This document shows positions 6,195 through 7,274 of a stretch of DNA of 7,274 bases, piece after piece. The notes beneath the pieces were generated by a model. That model ran no database searches, was not told where the DNA came from, and saw only the letters and a list, made by a program, of their open reading frames with translations. Source of the DNA: Candidatus Bathyarchaeota archaeon (lineage in GTDB: Archaea > Thermoproteota > Bathyarchaeia > Bathyarchaeales > Bathyarchaeaceae). The position numbers were made by a program, and so were the translations under genes. Position 1 is the stretch's first letter; each line of letters begins with the position of its first letter. The stretch covers positions 1,144,180 through 1,151,453 of the forward strand of contig CP070828.1 in the NCBI GenBank assembly GCA_020344715.1, written 5' to 3'.

Positions 6195-7274
6195 CTAGGA
6201 AATAATGAGTAGTGTTGTCCAAATCAAGCCAACCAATGGGAATATGATTGTAGCTAATCTCTTCGCACGTAAGAAAGCCTTTTCGACCAAGACACAGAGT
6301 ATTTCTATGTATCTCTCCCCAATGACCCTGACGTTCGGTATTTCCTTTGTAAGCCAAACGGCTTCAGCAGATTCCAAGTTACTCTTTGCCTTTGTTGCAG
6401 CCTGCGTAACGTATTCGATTAGTTTCCCCGGGTCTATTGCCTCTCCAAGTGGATGATAGCCTCTAGGAGTTAGCACAATGCCATTTACGGCATGAGTGTC
6501 TGTGGTCAAGATCTCGCCATCAGTAAAGCCGATTTCATCTAGTTTTTGAAGGATCCTCTCTCGGAGACCCGAAATCATGTTGTTTCCATCAATGGTGACA
6601 TAGGCTGTCAACTGGTCTTTCACTTTCACTGCCGTAACAGAGATCCCACCAGGACCCATACCATCTTTCGCACTTAAATCGGGGGGTACGATGTTTGCTG
6701 CTCCAACCTCCAAAAGACCCTTCTGGCTCTTCAAAGCAGTTTCCAAGCTTTCAACAGCAGCTTTTCCAAGGGAAGAAATCGCCCTTTCTACATAAACAGA
6801 TCCTTCGATGCTGTTGTGAGCGTCAATCGTTATTGCCATTGATAGACCTCGTTTTCCAGACTCCTGTGTGATAAAAGAATCCAAATCTGACGGAAGATCT
6901 TCCATTGTCTGAGGAGCCAAAGTCAGCGTGAAGAGAGCGCATTTTCCAAAAATCTGGCAACTCGAATTGGCGCCATCCTTTTGAACACGCACAAAATGGG
7001 TCGTCGCACGGTCAGAATCTGACATATCATCAATATTTGAGATCTTTGCGATAATCTTTTGATTCTGAGCTTGCGAAGTGAGGTCAACATCATGTCCTGA
7101 CAGTCCATGCGGAACAGAAACTACACATTTCAGCTTGTTTTCCAGCTCTTTCTGAATCAAGTACGGTAGAGCACTGCTACCAACGTTTTTAAAAGGACCC
7201 GGATGAAACGTTGGAACAACTATAACTGCTTTCGCTTTCCCTCTTGCTCGAAACATGATCACAGGCAGTCTAAT
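6195..7274 (-). CDS. DUF2070-like archaeal protein, C-terminal part (5' end beyond window)
   Basis: An open frame enters from the right edge without a start and ends at TAG 6195, giving 359 visible residues. In-frame GTG 7262 and ATG 7256 exist but lie inside the conserved region and are unlikely starts. From memory it resembles DUF2070, an archaeal family with several N-terminal membrane helices and a soluble C-terminal domain; those helices would lie outside the window. Visible features, numbered from the first visible residue: HPGPF (24-28) with VGSSALP (31-37), HGLSGHDVD (56-64), DAHNS (151-155), DTHAVNG (259-265), YHP near 274, and a hydrophobic final segment (about 338-358) that looks like a membrane helix. 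The clustered His and Asp residues suggest a metal or phosphate site, which is inference only. No functional link to the OFOR operons is evident beyond proximity. Confidence 0.65.
   Translation of the reverse strand: MRLPVIMFRARGKAKAVIVVPTFHPGPFKNVGSSALPYLIQKELENKLKCVVSVPHGLSGHDVDLTSQAQNQKIIAKISNIDDMSDSDRATTHFVRVQKDGANSSCQIFGKCALFTLTLAPQTMEDLPSDLDSFITQESGKRGLSMAITIDAHNSIEGSVYVERAISSLGKAAVESLETALKSQKGLLEVGAANIVPPDLSAKDGMGPGGISVTAVKVKDQLTAYVTIDGNNMISGLRERILQKLDEIGFTDGEILTTDTHAVNGIVLTPRGYHPLGEAIDPGKLIEYVTQAATKAKSNLESAEAVWLTKEIPNVRVIGERYIEILCVLVEKAFLRAKRLATIIFPLVGLIWTTLLIIS

Noticed and set aside
7256..7262. Start codon of the DUF2070-like gene within the window (GTG 7262 or ATG 7256)
   Set aside because: The frame stays open to the right edge, and starting here would remove the expected membrane-helix N-terminal half.

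Overview
The window looks archaeal, most likely an uncultured TACK-type archaeon of the Bathyarchaeia kind. The lineage is an inference, not a demonstrated fact. The support is: two four-subunit 2-oxoacid:ferredoxin oxidoreductases (OFORs) in the gamma-delta-alpha-beta gene order known from Pyrococcus and Methanothermobacter, a neighbouring protein that resembles the archaeal membrane family DUF2070, AT-rich TATA-like elements upstream of both operons, strong Shine-Dalgarno sites and frequent TTG starts. I see no RNA gene, CRISPR array, mobile element or integration scar. Almost the whole window is coding.

Layout. Positions 1-2837 (minus strand) hold a complete gamma, delta and alpha gene set followed by a beta gene that runs off the left edge about 30 codons before its expected end. 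Positions 2838-3038 are a 201-bp divergent promoter region with TATA-like elements on both strands and three short inverted repeats. Positions 3039-6105 (plus strand) hold a second, complete gamma-delta-alpha-beta operon. After an 89-bp convergent gap, positions 6195-7274 (minus strand) hold the C-terminal part of a DUF2070-like protein whose N-terminal part lies beyond the right edge.

How the genes work together. Each operon should encode a full OFOR catalysing 2-oxoacid + CoA + 2 oxidised ferredoxin -> acyl-CoA + CO2 + 2 reduced ferredoxin, reversibly. Alpha and beta carry the thiamine diphosphate (ThDP) and substrate site, beta carries a proximal [4Fe-4S] cluster, delta carries two further [4Fe-4S] clusters that pass electrons to ferredoxin, and gamma is the small POR-family catalytic subunit. 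Catalytic and cluster residues are intact in both sets, so both enzymes look functional. The operons are clearly paralogous but differ throughout, most visibly around the third beta-subunit cysteine and in the alpha-subunit substrate loop, so different 2-oxoacid preferences are plausible. Substrates (pyruvate, branched-chain, aromatic, 2-oxoglutarate) cannot be assigned from sequence alone; the por symbols mark subunit type only.

Genes within each operon overlap or nearly abut, which suggests translational coupling. No radically new system is evident. The best leads are the back-to-back paralogous OFOR pair with its shared control region, and the His/Asp-rich motifs of the DUF2070-like protein.
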